A DNA stretch of 64,000 bases from Nodularia sp. LEGE 06071 (GCF_015207755.1 NZ_JADEWH010000006.1:124001-188000); one strand, 5' to 3'. Counted from the first letter of the stretch, positions 24,937 through 33,305 are shown. Notes: generated by a model not told the origin, from the letters alone. Made by a program: numbers and translations.

Positions 24937-27900
24937 CTATTTAATACCTTTGATTGTGTATGCTGCCCAGTAGTAAGGGTGACTGTAAAGTTTTTTATCA
25001 GCAACCATTTTACTACTTCTATATAAAGAGCTTGCTAAATAAGTTTTTATTTTTAATTCATCAGGATCTAGATTATTTAATAACTCTTGATACCATTCTG
25101 TGAGTTCCAGCGCAGTCAGTTCTTTCAGCCATAATGTTGCTTCAGCTAAGGCCATAACTGGGGATTTTTTTAGCTGTAGTCTTCTATAGAACTCAATCAT
25201 TACTAAGGTACTGGCCGATGATTCTACAGTCCATAGGGTACTTACCACATGAGGTACTCCCCCACAGATAAAACCACTGGCTAAATCCAGATATTCGGTA
25301 GTAGTATTCTGGTTTTTAGTAAGCGCAGTTTCACCAGATGCAAGAGTCACCAATTTGTAACTATTGAGATTTGTTTGACAGATTTCTTCTAAGGTTATTT
25401 GCTCTTCATCTACTAATGCCAATGCTGATTTTTTTGGCTGACTGTAATTGTTGATAATCTGCCCGGCAAAATGAAAAATACTATTATTAGAATCAAATAA
25501 GGCATTTGCTACTTCATTTTTTGTAGCATTAGCTCCCTGGATGCGTTGGGAATTATTGAACATCTGGCTAATAATTGCCGATTCCCATTGGGCAAATTTT
25601 AGTGGGGAATCGTTTGTGCTGTTGGGGGATTCGATACTCAGCAACATTGGATCTGGCAATTGAGATAAACTTTCAGTTTGTACCAACAAACCTTTTTGGA
25701 CACTTGGCAAATAGGTAATAGTGAAATTACTTGGTAGTTTTTCTGGGGAGGGGGAAGAAATATTAAACAGAGTATGCAGAGGCAATCTATGTAAGTCGCG
25801 GTGGGGAATTAAAATGAGTTGGGTGATGTCTTCGAGTTCTTGTGTAATTGTGGAAATTTGGAGAATCTGTTGAAGTTGCAACAGCTTTTCTGCCATATCC
25901 ACTCGCCAAGGATGATTGCTTTTGCTATGTTGGTCTTGGGCTTGATTCAGATATTCTTGGTATTGCTGATGCCAATCTTCCAGCCAATTTTCAAATTCAA
26001 TTAAGCGTCTCACAGCTTCCGGTAAAGGCAATTGATCAATTGGTGGGGCGTTTTCTTCTAAGTCTATTGTGACTACATCTTGTATGGGTGTGAAGAGTAA
26101 AATGGGTGATGGGGCTTGGTCTTTGATAATGAAGGTGTGTAAGGCTACTGGGCTAATATGCCAATAAATAATTGCTGTGTGGGGATTGAGGAGTTGTTGG
26201 ACTGAACTGTAGTCGTGTGAGTAAATCTGTTCATCCCAATTAGATAGTAGCCAAGTTAAACAAGAATTTTTGCCCTGTTCTGCCATTTCCCAGGCTTCTA
26301 CCAAGTCGCCGTACTCTATAGCTAAATCAACTTCTAATTGACTAATTCCCGCAAATTTGAGAGCGATCTGTTTTTTACTGTGATCAGAAGAAGTTGAATC
26401 AGTCAGTAGTTGTGCTAATAGATATGTGGCTTGTTGGTGTAACTCTTGTGCTTGTGCTATTTGACCTATACCTAAGAGTGTTTTAATCAGAGATTGCAAA
26501 ACTTCTAAATGCAACTCACTAAAGTCTTCTGTTGTCAGGGTCAACAGCGCTTGATCGTACTCAGCTATGGCTTGATGCCAATAATTACGAGATGTGGCAG
26601 ATTTTTTACCTATTTCGTAGTAAGTATTGCCTTTGGCGATGTGCAATCGACCCCAACCTTCTGGGTGGGTATCTGGGCGAATATGTTTCAAGCCTTCTTC
26701 ATAGCTTGCTAGTTTACCCTCATAGCCACCCTGCTGCAAGGCAGAATTGTGTGTGGCGATGCTAGTTAAGGAGTTTAATCGTGTTGGGGTAACTAAATGA
26801 CCAGCAGCCGTTCCTCGACCAATCCAAGCTTCCCAATAGTCAAGTTTAATTTGTAAGGCTTTGTCATAGGCAACGATCGCTTCGGCAAATCTTTCTAAAT
26901 AAAACAGTACTACTGCTTGGTTGTAGCAAGCTATGTGAAAATCGGGTTTGATCGCTATGGCGTTTTCATAGGAGGCGATCGCTTCTTCTCTGTGTCCTAA
27001 GTTTTCTAAGGCTATACCCCGGTTATACCAAGCTAAGTATAAATCTGGTTGTGTAGCCAGTGCTTGATCCCAGGAGGCGATCGCTGAAGACCAATTTCCT
27101 AAATTAAATAACACCACACCTCGGTCAATCCAGACTTCCGGAAAATCTGGTTGAATTTCGATGGCTTGGTCGTAAGATGCGATCGCCTCTGGATATTGCT
27201 CACTGACAGCCAAGCCTATCCCTCGGTAATACCAGTTTTCTGGGTCTTGTGGTTCCAGTTCCAGGGCTTGGTCATAACTGGAAATTGCTTCGTTAACTTG
27301 TCCTAATTTCAACAGGGCTAAACCCTTGTGAGCAAAAGCCTCTGCTTTATGAGGAGCAATTGCTATGGCTTGATTAAAAGCGGCGATCGCCTCTTCAAAT
27401 TGTCCTAATTCCCCGAAAATACAACCCTGGTTATACCAAGATTTGTAGTGATCGGGCTTGAGTGCTATGGCTTGGTCGTAAGAGGCGATCGCTTCGGCAA
27501 AATCTGCTAAATGAAATAAAGTTAAACCCCTGTTAAACCAATATTCAGAGGCATCAGGATTGATTTCTATAGCTTGATTATAAGCAGCGAGCGCTCCTAC
27601 CAAATCACCTATTTTGGCTTGCTGAAGACCTTGATAAAACCAATCTATGCCTTGGACATGAGGTTGATCAGCAGTAATCGCTGAAATTTGATTTGTCCGT
27701 GACAGATTAGCAGCTAGCTGTTGGACTAAATTGGTACTCTGATCCAACCTCACCAATAACTCATCCAAGGTGTGCGCTACATTTGGCTCCACATTCTCCA
27801 AGGACTGATCCCAATTCCCTGGAGCAGATACTATTGCTGCTGGTTCTGATTTAATCCTCTGAGCTTTTTGCTCATCCGACTCTCCTAACAGTCCGTTAAA

Positions 27901-28602
27901 ATTGTCCGTCACATCTTTTTCCAGCAGCGTGATTCGCGATGGTGGTGTAGTTTCCTCAGATGTATCGGGAGAGTCCGGGATCAGTTCTGCTGAATTCTCA
28001 GTCAATATTTCTGAAGGAAAATCAATTTGGGGTTGTGCTGCTGTAACTTCCAATTCTGGGTCTATGGCTACGCCACGCAAACTATCAGACTCCGATAACG
28101 ATTCCCCCAAGTTAGGTATCAAATCTTGTTGGGAAGAGTCTAATGGGTGATCGAACATTTCAGAAGTTGTGGTTTCACTTTCTTCTGACTCTTCGTCATC
28201 CTCGCCCAATTCTCCTGTCAACAAGCGGATACCAATGTCGTAAGCAAGTTCACCAACCTTACCAATTCCCAGTTCGCCTAGTTGCATCATCTGTGTTGCT
28301 AACTGATGATTGGGCGCTGGTGATAAAAGTAATTTTTCGCCAAATATCAGCAGCCAATCTATCCAGCGCTCAACACTGATGCGATTCTCCATGCGTTCTA
28401 GATACTGGATCGCCCATTGTTGTCCTCGTCCTTGCTGTACACCTCCCAACAACTGGGTAAATAAAACTTCCAGATCCGCATTAGTTAGCTCAGGTGGTGG
28501 TTGTGTCACCTCCAATCCCCTCGCAGCCTCGAAAGAACTACTCTGTTTACCAACGGGGTGCTTTGAAAACTTGTTAAGCCACTGCAATAGCTGCGTGAGC
28601 AT
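24937..28602 (-). CDS. TPR-CHAT protein with substituted catalytic residues
   Basis: 1221 residues. Order: a ~100-residue N-terminal domain (about 36-135), a disordered acidic linker (about 140-310), a TPR array (about 317-600, eight or more repeats like AWYNRGIALENLGHREEAIA), a helical spacer and a CHAT domain (about 950-1221). CHAT is a caspase/separase-related protease fold. In active members the motifs are HFAGH or HFATH and LSACET. Here they read FHFAGQ (Gln at 1048) and TLASGET (Gly at 1090), so both catalytic residues are replaced. The rest of the fold (GVPHVVSTLWTVESSAS, HPYYWAAYTI) is intact. It is probably a non-catalytic binding protein. A small gene upstream shares the N-terminal domain. 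Confidence 0.85.
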   Translation of the reverse strand: MLTQLLQWLNKFSKHPVGKQSSSFEAARGLEVTQPPPELTNADLEVLFTQLLGGVQQGRGQQWAIQYLERMENRISVERWIDWLLIFGEKLLLSPAPNHQLATQMMQLGELGIGKVGELAYDIGIRLLTGELGEDDEESEESETTTSEMFDHPLDSSQQDLIPNLGESLSESDSLRGVAIDPELEVTAAQPQIDFPSEILTENSAELIPDSPDTSEETTPPSRITLLEKDVTDNFNGLLGESDEQKAQRIKSEPAAIVSAPGNWDQSLENVEPNVAHTLDELLVRLDQSTNLVQQLAANLSRTNQISAITADQPHVQGIDWFYQGLQQAKIGDLVGALAAYNQAIEINPDASEYWFNRGLTLFHLADFAEAIASYDQAIALKPDHYKSWYNQGCIFGELGQFEEAIAAFNQAIAIAPHKAEAFAHKGLALLKLGQVNEAISSYDQALELEPQDPENWYYRGIGLAVSEQYPEAIASYDQAIEIQPDFPEVWIDRGVVLFNLGNWSSAIASWDQALATQPDLYLAWYNRGIALENLGHREEAIASYENAIAIKPDFHIACYNQAVVLFYLERFAEAIVAYDKALQIKLDYWEAWIGRGTAAGHLVTPTRLNSLTSIATHNSALQQGGYEGKLASYEEGLKHIRPDTHPEGWGRLHIAKGNTYYEIGKKSATSRNYWHQAIAEYDQALLTLTTEDFSELHLEVLQSLIKTLLGIGQIAQAQELHQQATYLLAQLLTDSTSSDHSKKQIALKFAGISQLEVDLAIEYGDLVEAWEMAEQGKNSCLTWLLSNWDEQIYSHDYSSVQQLLNPHTAIIYWHISPVALHTFIIKDQAPSPILLFTPIQDVVTIDLEENAPPIDQLPLPEAVRRLIEFENWLEDWHQQYQEYLNQAQDQHSKSNHPWRVDMAEKLLQLQQILQISTITQELEDITQLILIPHRDLHRLPLHTLFNISSPSPEKLPSNFTITYLPSVQKGLLVQTESLSQLPDPMLLSIESPNSTNDSPLKFAQWESAIISQMFNNSQRIQGANATKNEVANALFDSNNSIFHFAGQIINNYSQPKKSALALVDEEQITLEEICQTNLNSYKLVTLASGETALTKNQNTTTEYLDLASGFICGGVPHVVSTLWTVESSASTLVMIEFYRRLQLKKSPVMALAEATLWLKELTALELTEWYQELLNNLDPDELKIKTYLASSLYRSSKMVADKKLYSHPYYWAAYTIKGIK

Positions 28603-28743
28603 CTGCCATACTCTTGGATTTGATCTCTCCTAAATTATTGTAGCGATCGTTGTGTTAAAAAAATCATTTATTACGTCAAACCCACTGAAATTCAACCAAG
28701 TTTCAGCTATCTGTTCAAAAAAAATATCCAAAAGTTTTTTATT

Positions 28744-28830
28744 TCAAGATTGGGAACTGGGCAGGGGGAAAGAAGCAGGGGAGCAGGGAGCAGGGAGCGG
28801 GGGTGAGTTGGAAATTACTTGACACTTCCG
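28744..28830. repeat. Low-complexity G-rich repeat
   Basis: GGGAGCAGGGAGCAGGG-type short tandem sequence between the two same-strand genes. Related G-rich runs occur at 16075, 37970 and 39448. No coding potential. Confidence 0.5.
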
Positions 28831-28900
28831 CTTGCTTAACAACCTTTCCTCTAATCTTCTCCCCTGCCTCTTCATCTCATGATTTCTCAATAATGCCTGC

Positions 28901-29584
28901 TTAAGTCTGATCTGTGTTTGATTGACTGGGAGCATGATATTGATTGATTAGTTCCTGAATAATCAGTTCTGGATCATCTGTCTCAATAGCCAGTTGCTGG
29001 GCAATTTGCTGACGTAAATTCTGATCCTGCTGCAACATGATAAACAGCTGATCTAGAGTGACAGTTTGGGTTCCTTCCTCTGTGGGCAAATTTTCTTTCT
29101 GACTGACTGACTCTTCGACTGGGTAATTATTTTGGGAGGGTAAACTTGTCTTGACTGCATCTGGCCCGTCATATTCCCATACGGGTTCACCTTGATTGCG
29201 GGTCAACAACTGCATTCCAATGTCGTAGGCAACATTTCCCACTTCACCAACGCCCAGATCACCCAGTTGCACGAAGCGAGCCGCTAATTCATTGTTAGGT
29301 GTAGGTGATGCTAGCAATTTGTCGCCAAAGCGCCGTAACCATTCTACCCAGCGTTCAGTCGAGACCCGATGTTCAATATTATGTAGCCACTTTTGCGCCC
29401 AATCTTTGCCTCTGGCTTGATGTACGCCTTCTATCAGTTCGTTGAAGAGAAATTCCAAGTCAGTATCGGTTAGGGGTGGCACTGGTTTTTCTGGCACATT
29501 ATCCCCCACAGTGGAGGGAGTGCGTGGGCCTCCAAACAAGCTGCGAAAAAGACCTTTGAACCATTGAATTAGCCGCCTGAGCAT
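28901..29584 (-). CDS. Small protein sharing the N-terminal domain of the adjacent TPR-CHAT protein
   Basis: 227 residues. Residues ~36-135 match the N-terminus of the TPR-CHAT protein closely: DLEFLFNELIEGVHQARGKD, then STERWVEWLRRFGDKLLASP, VQLGDLGVGEVGNVAYDIG and LLTRN. The N-terminal tip (LIQWFKGLFRSLFGG) is amphipathic and basic, so it may touch a membrane. The C-terminal ~70 residues are Gln/Glu-rich (QLFIMLQQDQNLRQQIAQQL), probably helical. The domain is not one I can name. It is the upstream gene of a same-strand pair, ~300 bp before the CHAT gene, with G-rich low-complexity repeats between. Confidence 0.7.
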   Translation of the reverse strand: MLRRLIQWFKGLFRSLFGGPRTPSTVGDNVPEKPVPPLTDTDLEFLFNELIEGVHQARGKDWAQKWLHNIEHRVSTERWVEWLRRFGDKLLASPTPNNELAARFVQLGDLGVGEVGNVAYDIGMQLLTRNQGEPVWEYDGPDAVKTSLPSQNNYPVEESVSQKENLPTEEGTQTVTLDQLFIMLQQDQNLRQQIAQQLAIETDDPELIIQELINQYHAPSQSNTDQT

Positions 29585-29754
29585 TTGTTTTGCACCATTG
29601 AGTATTGTTGACTAAAATGTGTAGACTGGATATCTCGTGTTTTTTCTAGGGTATGACACATCCATAACCCATGTCTAAAAGTTTAAAATAGTTGCATCCC
29701 AAACTCGACTGGGTGCTGCTAACCAAAGTAGAAAGGCACTGAAGTCTTCCATCC

Positions 29755-32700
29755 ATGTCTTACGAACCGCTCCACCACAAGTATCGCCCGAAGAGTTTTG
29801 CTGAATTGGTGGGACAAGAGGCGATCGCTACCACCCTCACCAACGCGATCAACACTGCTAAAATTGCCCCAGCCTATTTGTTTACAGGCCCCAGAGGCAC
29901 GGGAAAGACTTCTAGCGCCCGGATTCTCGCTAAATCTCTCAATTGTCTCAACAGTGACCACCCAACTGCTGAACCCTGTGGAGTTTGCGACGTTTGTCAA
30001 GGCATCACTAAGGGTTATTCTCTCGATGTCATAGAAATTGATGCTGCCAGTAACACTGGTGTAGATAATATCCGTGAGTTAATTGAAAAGGCGCAGTTTG
30101 CCCCTGTACAGTGTCGCTACAAGGTTTATGTGGTCGATGAATGCCTGACTGGAGATTCTCTGGTTTTAACTGATCAAGGACTCGTCAGAATTGATGATCC
30201 TAGTATCAAGGGTAAGAAAGTGATGAGTTACAACGACTCATCAGGCGAGTGGCAATTCAAGCAAGTTGTTAGGTGGTTAGACCAAGGAGAACGTCAAACG
30301 CTGGTTATCAAGACGAATAACCGAGAAATTAGATGTACGGGTAATCATTTAATCAGGACAGACCAGGGATGGATACCAGCAAAAGACGTAAAAGAAGGAG
30401 CGAAGATACTATCTCCTGTGAATGTGGATGCGGTACCCTCATTTATAAATTTGGTGTCGATGGACGCATCCGGCGATTCGTTAGCGGACACCAGTTTAAA
30501 GGCAATACATCCGGGCAAAAATCTTACAATCTGGAATCTATTCTTCAACAAGCTGAATTATTTAGACCTTTCTGTGCTTGCGGGTGTGGCGAAAAGCTTA
30601 ATATCCCCACATTCTTACAAAAAAAAGGTAGGGGAATTGGCAGCATCCAGTCTCACTGGAAAAGACATCCATACAAAAAAGGACACGGAAATTGGGAACT
30701 CAGAACAGAAAAGTTCCTTGCCAATGCTGCGGTTTTACAACCGGATGCACTTGGACTTATCTATGGAACCTTACTGGGAGACGGCTCCATCTCTTACCCT
30801 AATAAATACAGCCGATTCCCCAGATTGTGCTGGACACACGCAGAAAAGCAGCAAGAATGGTTGGAATACAAAGCCAAGCGCCTTCAAGAATTACGTCCAC
30901 AACTGCGAATTGTCATTAACAAAGGGTACGGAAACACCTCAGTTACCTGCAACACCGTTTGTCATCCCCAACTCAAAGATGTCTTTGAAATTGTCAAACC
31001 AAATGGGGATAAAAAACTTGTCTCTATGGACTGGCTTAATCGAATTACCCCAGAGGGACTGGCTTGGTGGTTTTGCGATGATGGATCACTCAGCCTTACT
31101 CCACAAGGCAGTCCACAGATTCAATTGCATACTGAAGGATTCTCTGTCACAGAAAATCAACTCATTGCTACTTGGCTTACCTCAATGGGATACCCAGCAG
31201 CCAGTAAGTCTTACACCAGAAGTAGTACAAGACAGAAATACTACTACATCTGGATGGGGGCAAGAACCAGTAGACAATGGTTGGCAGACCTCAAACAATA
31301 TTCAATCCCCTCAATGGATTACAAGTTTGGAGACAGTCGAATCTGTTCACCTCGCTGGAGTTGAACGAGTCTATGACATTGAAGTCGCAGATAATCACAA
31401 CTTTGTGGCAAATGGGCTTTTGGTGCATAATTGCCATATGCTCAGTACGGCGGCATTCAATGCGTTATTAAAAACATTAGAAGAGCCACCGAAGCACGTA
31501 GTTTTTGTTTTAGCCACAACAGACCCGCAGCGAGTCTTACCAACGATTATTTCACGCTGCCAAAGATTTGATTTTAGACGTATTCAGTTGGAGGCGATGG
31601 TTAACCATTTAAGTGCGATCGCCTTTAAAGAAAATATTAATATATCTCCTGATGCTGTCACTTTAATCGGTCAAATTGCTCAGGGAGGATTGCGAGATGC
31701 AGAAAGTCTACTGGATCAATTAGCTTTGACTGTGGGTGAAGTGACTCCTGACAAAGTTTGGGATTTGGTCGGTTCGGTGAGTGAACAAGACTTAATTGCC
31801 TTATTGAATGCGATCGCTCAAGACCACCCAGAAGCCGTTTTAGATTGTAGCCGTAAAATCCTCGATAGTGGAAGAGAACCGCTAATTATTCTGCAAAATC
31901 TCGCCGCTTTATACAGAGATTTGCTCATAGCACAAACAGCAGCTAATCGCCAGGATTTAGTGACTTGTACTCAGCAAACCTGGACAGGGTTAATAGAATT
32001 GTCCCAGAAACTTGACATGAGTACAATTTTGCGAGGACAGCAACACCTACGCACAGCAGAAGTGCAAATTAAAAATACCACCCAGCCACGCTTATGGTTG
32101 GAAGTAACACTACTAGGATTATTGCCGAGTGCAAATGTTCAAACCCAAGCTGCAAGCACACCTCAGCGAGTAAATACGCCTGCTGTAGCTCCAAATTATT
32201 ACCCAGTTGCTGCTGCACAACCTCAGCCCACAAATCACAATCAGACAGTTAACCCAGTATCTGCAACTCAGCCGACAAATCACAATCAGACAGTTAACCC
32301 AGTATCTGCTCCTCAGCCCACAAATCACAATCCGACGGTTAACCCAGTATCTGCTCCTCAGTCCACAAATCACAATCCGGTTCATCCCACCCCAACCACA
32401 CCAGAACCTCAAACTCAAGCACCAGCACCTGTAAATAGTGAACCTGCACCACAGGAAGTTACTACACAATCAGGGTATGACTTAACTCAAGTTTGGCAAC
32501 AGGTCTGTTTGAATATTCAGATGCCTTCTCGACAAGCTTTACTGGGTCAAATGTGCGAAATTTCAGAGTTCAACGGGAACGTGGTTCGTATTGCTGTTAA
32601 AGGCGCTTGGTTAGACACACTTAAATCTGATCTACCAGTGATTAAGGCTGCTTTCCAACAGATTTTTCAGCGCGAAATCCAGGTTTATTTGGAAAAAGGA

Positions 32701-33084
32701 AATTCTTCTACTTCTAAATCAACAAGAACAAATCCTCAACCACAAAATCCTACTCCCGTTCCGCAACCACCAGCACCCAACTATAATCAGCAAATTCAAT
32801 CCTTTGCACCAGCGACTCCACCAGCTACACCAACACCTACACCAGTAGCAACACCAGCCAAAACTGAATCAACGACGAGTGCAGCTAGAGTACAAACCTT
32901 ACCCCCGCAACAAACACAAAGGCCTTTGGCTGATTGGGAAACTGATGAAGTGGCGATCGCCGCCAAGCGTCTAGCGGATTTCTTCAATGGTCAGGTTATC
33001 CGCCTCACAGACGATGGAGTAGATTCGCCTGAATCTATGGCTACATCTGATGGCTTGGATGAACCAGAAATAGATGATGATTAA
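29755..33084 (+). CDS. dnaX: DNA polymerase III gamma/tau subunit interrupted by an intein
   Basis: 1109 residues before splicing. The clamp-loader ATPase has Walker A GPRGTGKT (45-52), a zinc module (C64, C75, C78, C81) and Walker B VYVVDE (124-129). The intein starts directly after Walker B at C130 and ends at N559; the C-extein resumes as CHMLSTAAFNALLKTLEEPP (560 on). Sensor residues follow (ATTDPQRVLPTIISRCQRF). Removing the intein gives a 679-residue host protein. The tail (about 780-1060) is Pro/Gln/Thr-rich with a 15-residue tandem repeat and a later folded segment (WQQVCLNIQMPSRQALLG). Splicing should be essential, because the insertion splits the ATPase site. Confidence 0.93.
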   Translation: MSYEPLHHKYRPKSFAELVGQEAIATTLTNAINTAKIAPAYLFTGPRGTGKTSSARILAKSLNCLNSDHPTAEPCGVCDVCQGITKGYSLDVIEIDAASNTGVDNIRELIEKAQFAPVQCRYKVYVVDECLTGDSLVLTDQGLVRIDDPSIKGKKVMSYNDSSGEWQFKQVVRWLDQGERQTLVIKTNNREIRCTGNHLIRTDQGWIPAKDVKEGAKILSPVNVDAVPSFINLVSMDASGDSLADTSLKAIHPGKNLTIWNLFFNKLNYLDLSVLAGVAKSLISPHSYKKKVGELAASSLTGKDIHTKKDTEIGNSEQKSSLPMLRFYNRMHLDLSMEPYWETAPSLTLINTADSPDCAGHTQKSSKNGWNTKPSAFKNYVHNCELSLTKGTETPQLPATPFVIPNSKMSLKLSNQMGIKNLSLWTGLIELPQRDWLGGFAMMDHSALLHKAVHRFNCILKDSLSQKINSLLLGLPQWDTQQPVSLTPEVVQDRNTTTSGWGQEPVDNGWQTSNNIQSPQWITSLETVESVHLAGVERVYDIEVADNHNFVANGLLVHNCHMLSTAAFNALLKTLEEPPKHVVFVLATTDPQRVLPTIISRCQRFDFRRIQLEAMVNHLSAIAFKENINISPDAVTLIGQIAQGGLRDAESLLDQLALTVGEVTPDKVWDLVGSVSEQDLIALLNAIAQDHPEAVLDCSRKILDSGREPLIILQNLAALYRDLLIAQTAANRQDLVTCTQQTWTGLIELSQKLDMSTILRGQQHLRTAEVQIKNTTQPRLWLEVTLLGLLPSANVQTQAASTPQRVNTPAVAPNYYPVAAAQPQPTNHNQTVNPVSATQPTNHNQTVNPVSAPQPTNHNPTVNPVSAPQSTNHNPVHPTPTTPEPQTQAPAPVNSEPAPQEVTTQSGYDLTQVWQQVCLNIQMPSRQALLGQMCEISEFNGNVVRIAVKGAWLDTLKSDLPVIKAAFQQIFQREIQVYLEKGNSSTSKSTRTNPQPQNPTPVPQPPAPNYNQQIQSFAPATPPATPTPTPVATPAKTESTTSAARVQTLPPQQTQRPLADWETDEVAIAAKRLADFFNGQVIRLTDDGVDSPESMATSDGLDEPEIDDD
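30142..31431 (+). other. DnaX intein (430 residues) with splicing blocks in the dnaX frame
   Basis: In-frame protein splicing element. The N-terminal block begins CLTGDSLVLTDQGLVRI (nucleophile Cys1); block B is GNHLIRTDQGWIPAKDV with the catalytic His. The C-terminal blocks are RVYDIEVADNHNFVANG and LLVHN, followed by Cys+1 of the extein. All residues needed for splicing are present. Between about 30420 and 31330 the in-frame sequence looks like no known domain, and no endonuclease motif is readable in this frame. Instead a LAGLIDADG gene is readable one frame away. It sits at the DE/CHML site in the ATPase motif. Confidence 0.93.
30369..31364 (+). CDS. LAGLIDADG homing endonuclease nested out of frame inside the intein
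   Basis: 331 residues in the -1 frame relative to dnaX/intein. The N-terminus has two Cys-rich modules (CECGCG, residues 17-22; CACGCG, 69-74), each followed by a basic G/H segment (GRIRRFVSGH), like zinc modules on free-standing cyanobacterial and phage endonucleases. LAGLIDADG helix 1 is ALGLIYGTLLGDGSI (about 127-141) and helix 2 is GLAWWFCDDGSL (about 230-241), each with the catalytic Asp. The C-terminus (YYYIWMGARTSRQWLADL) fits the LAGLIDADG_2 type. Two motifs imply a monomeric enzyme. ATG 30369 lacks a good ribosome-binding site. It ends at TGA 31364, inside the start of the C-terminal splicing block. Expression route unknown. Confidence 0.9.
   Translation: MDTSKRRKRRSEDTISCECGCGTLIYKFGVDGRIRRFVSGHQFKGNTSGQKSYNLESILQQAELFRPFCACGCGEKLNIPTFLQKKGRGIGSIQSHWKRHPYKKGHGNWELRTEKFLANAAVLQPDALGLIYGTLLGDGSISYPNKYSRFPRLCWTHAEKQQEWLEYKAKRLQELRPQLRIVINKGYGNTSVTCNTVCHPQLKDVFEIVKPNGDKKLVSMDWLNRITPEGLAWWFCDDGSLSLTPQGSPQIQLHTEGFSVTENQLIATWLTSMGYPAASKSYTRSSTRQKYYYIWMGARTSRQWLADLKQYSIPSMDYKFGDSRICSPRWS
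32221..32383 (+). repeat. 45-bp tandem repeat in dnaX
   Basis: Units start at 32221, 32266, 32311 and a partial at 32356. Each encodes 15 residues of the form QPTNHNQTVNPVSAP. The repeat lies in the disordered tau-type linker. Copies differ by only a few bases, so it is recent or homogenised; unit number may vary among strains. Confidence 0.85.
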
Positions 33085-33179
33085 TTATTGACATAATTAA
33101 CCGAATTTTTCTCAAAAAAAAATCCAAAATTGAGAATAAATTCTGAACTTCGGATTTTAAGATTTTAAGAAAAGTATAG

Positions 33180-33295
33180 GGCGACTAGAAGTCGCTACTA
33201 CACAAGCAAAGTCCACCTGCGTGGACTAATGAAAAATTCAGGTTTTTAACCCGCGTAGACGGGTTTCGGTTGTATAGCCGCGACTTCTAGTCGCC
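33180..33295. repeat. Inverted-repeat element (family C), complete copy
   Basis: Ends GGCGACTAGAAGTCGC (33180-33195) and GCGACTTCTAGTCGCC (33280-33295) are perfect inverted repeats, each itself partly palindromic. Inside are two short hairpins (AGTCCACC..GGACT and CCCGCG..CGGG). It lies between convergent dnaX and mgdA, so it could also stop transcription. A reversed, interrupted copy is at about 36069-36217 and a fragment is at 18660. Confidence 0.7.
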
Positions 33296-33305
33296 AGGGC
33301 TAATT

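Noticed and set aside
30142-31431. Explanation of the out-of-frame endonuclease as a simple frameshift or sequencing error
   Set aside because: Two compensating errors would be needed, and the dnaX frame would have to stay open by chance for ~300 codons. A dual-coding arrangement under selection is more likely, though re-sequencing is still needed.
32221-32383. Possible CRISPR-like array
   Set aside because: The 45-bp units are contiguous with no spacers, in frame and inside dnaX.
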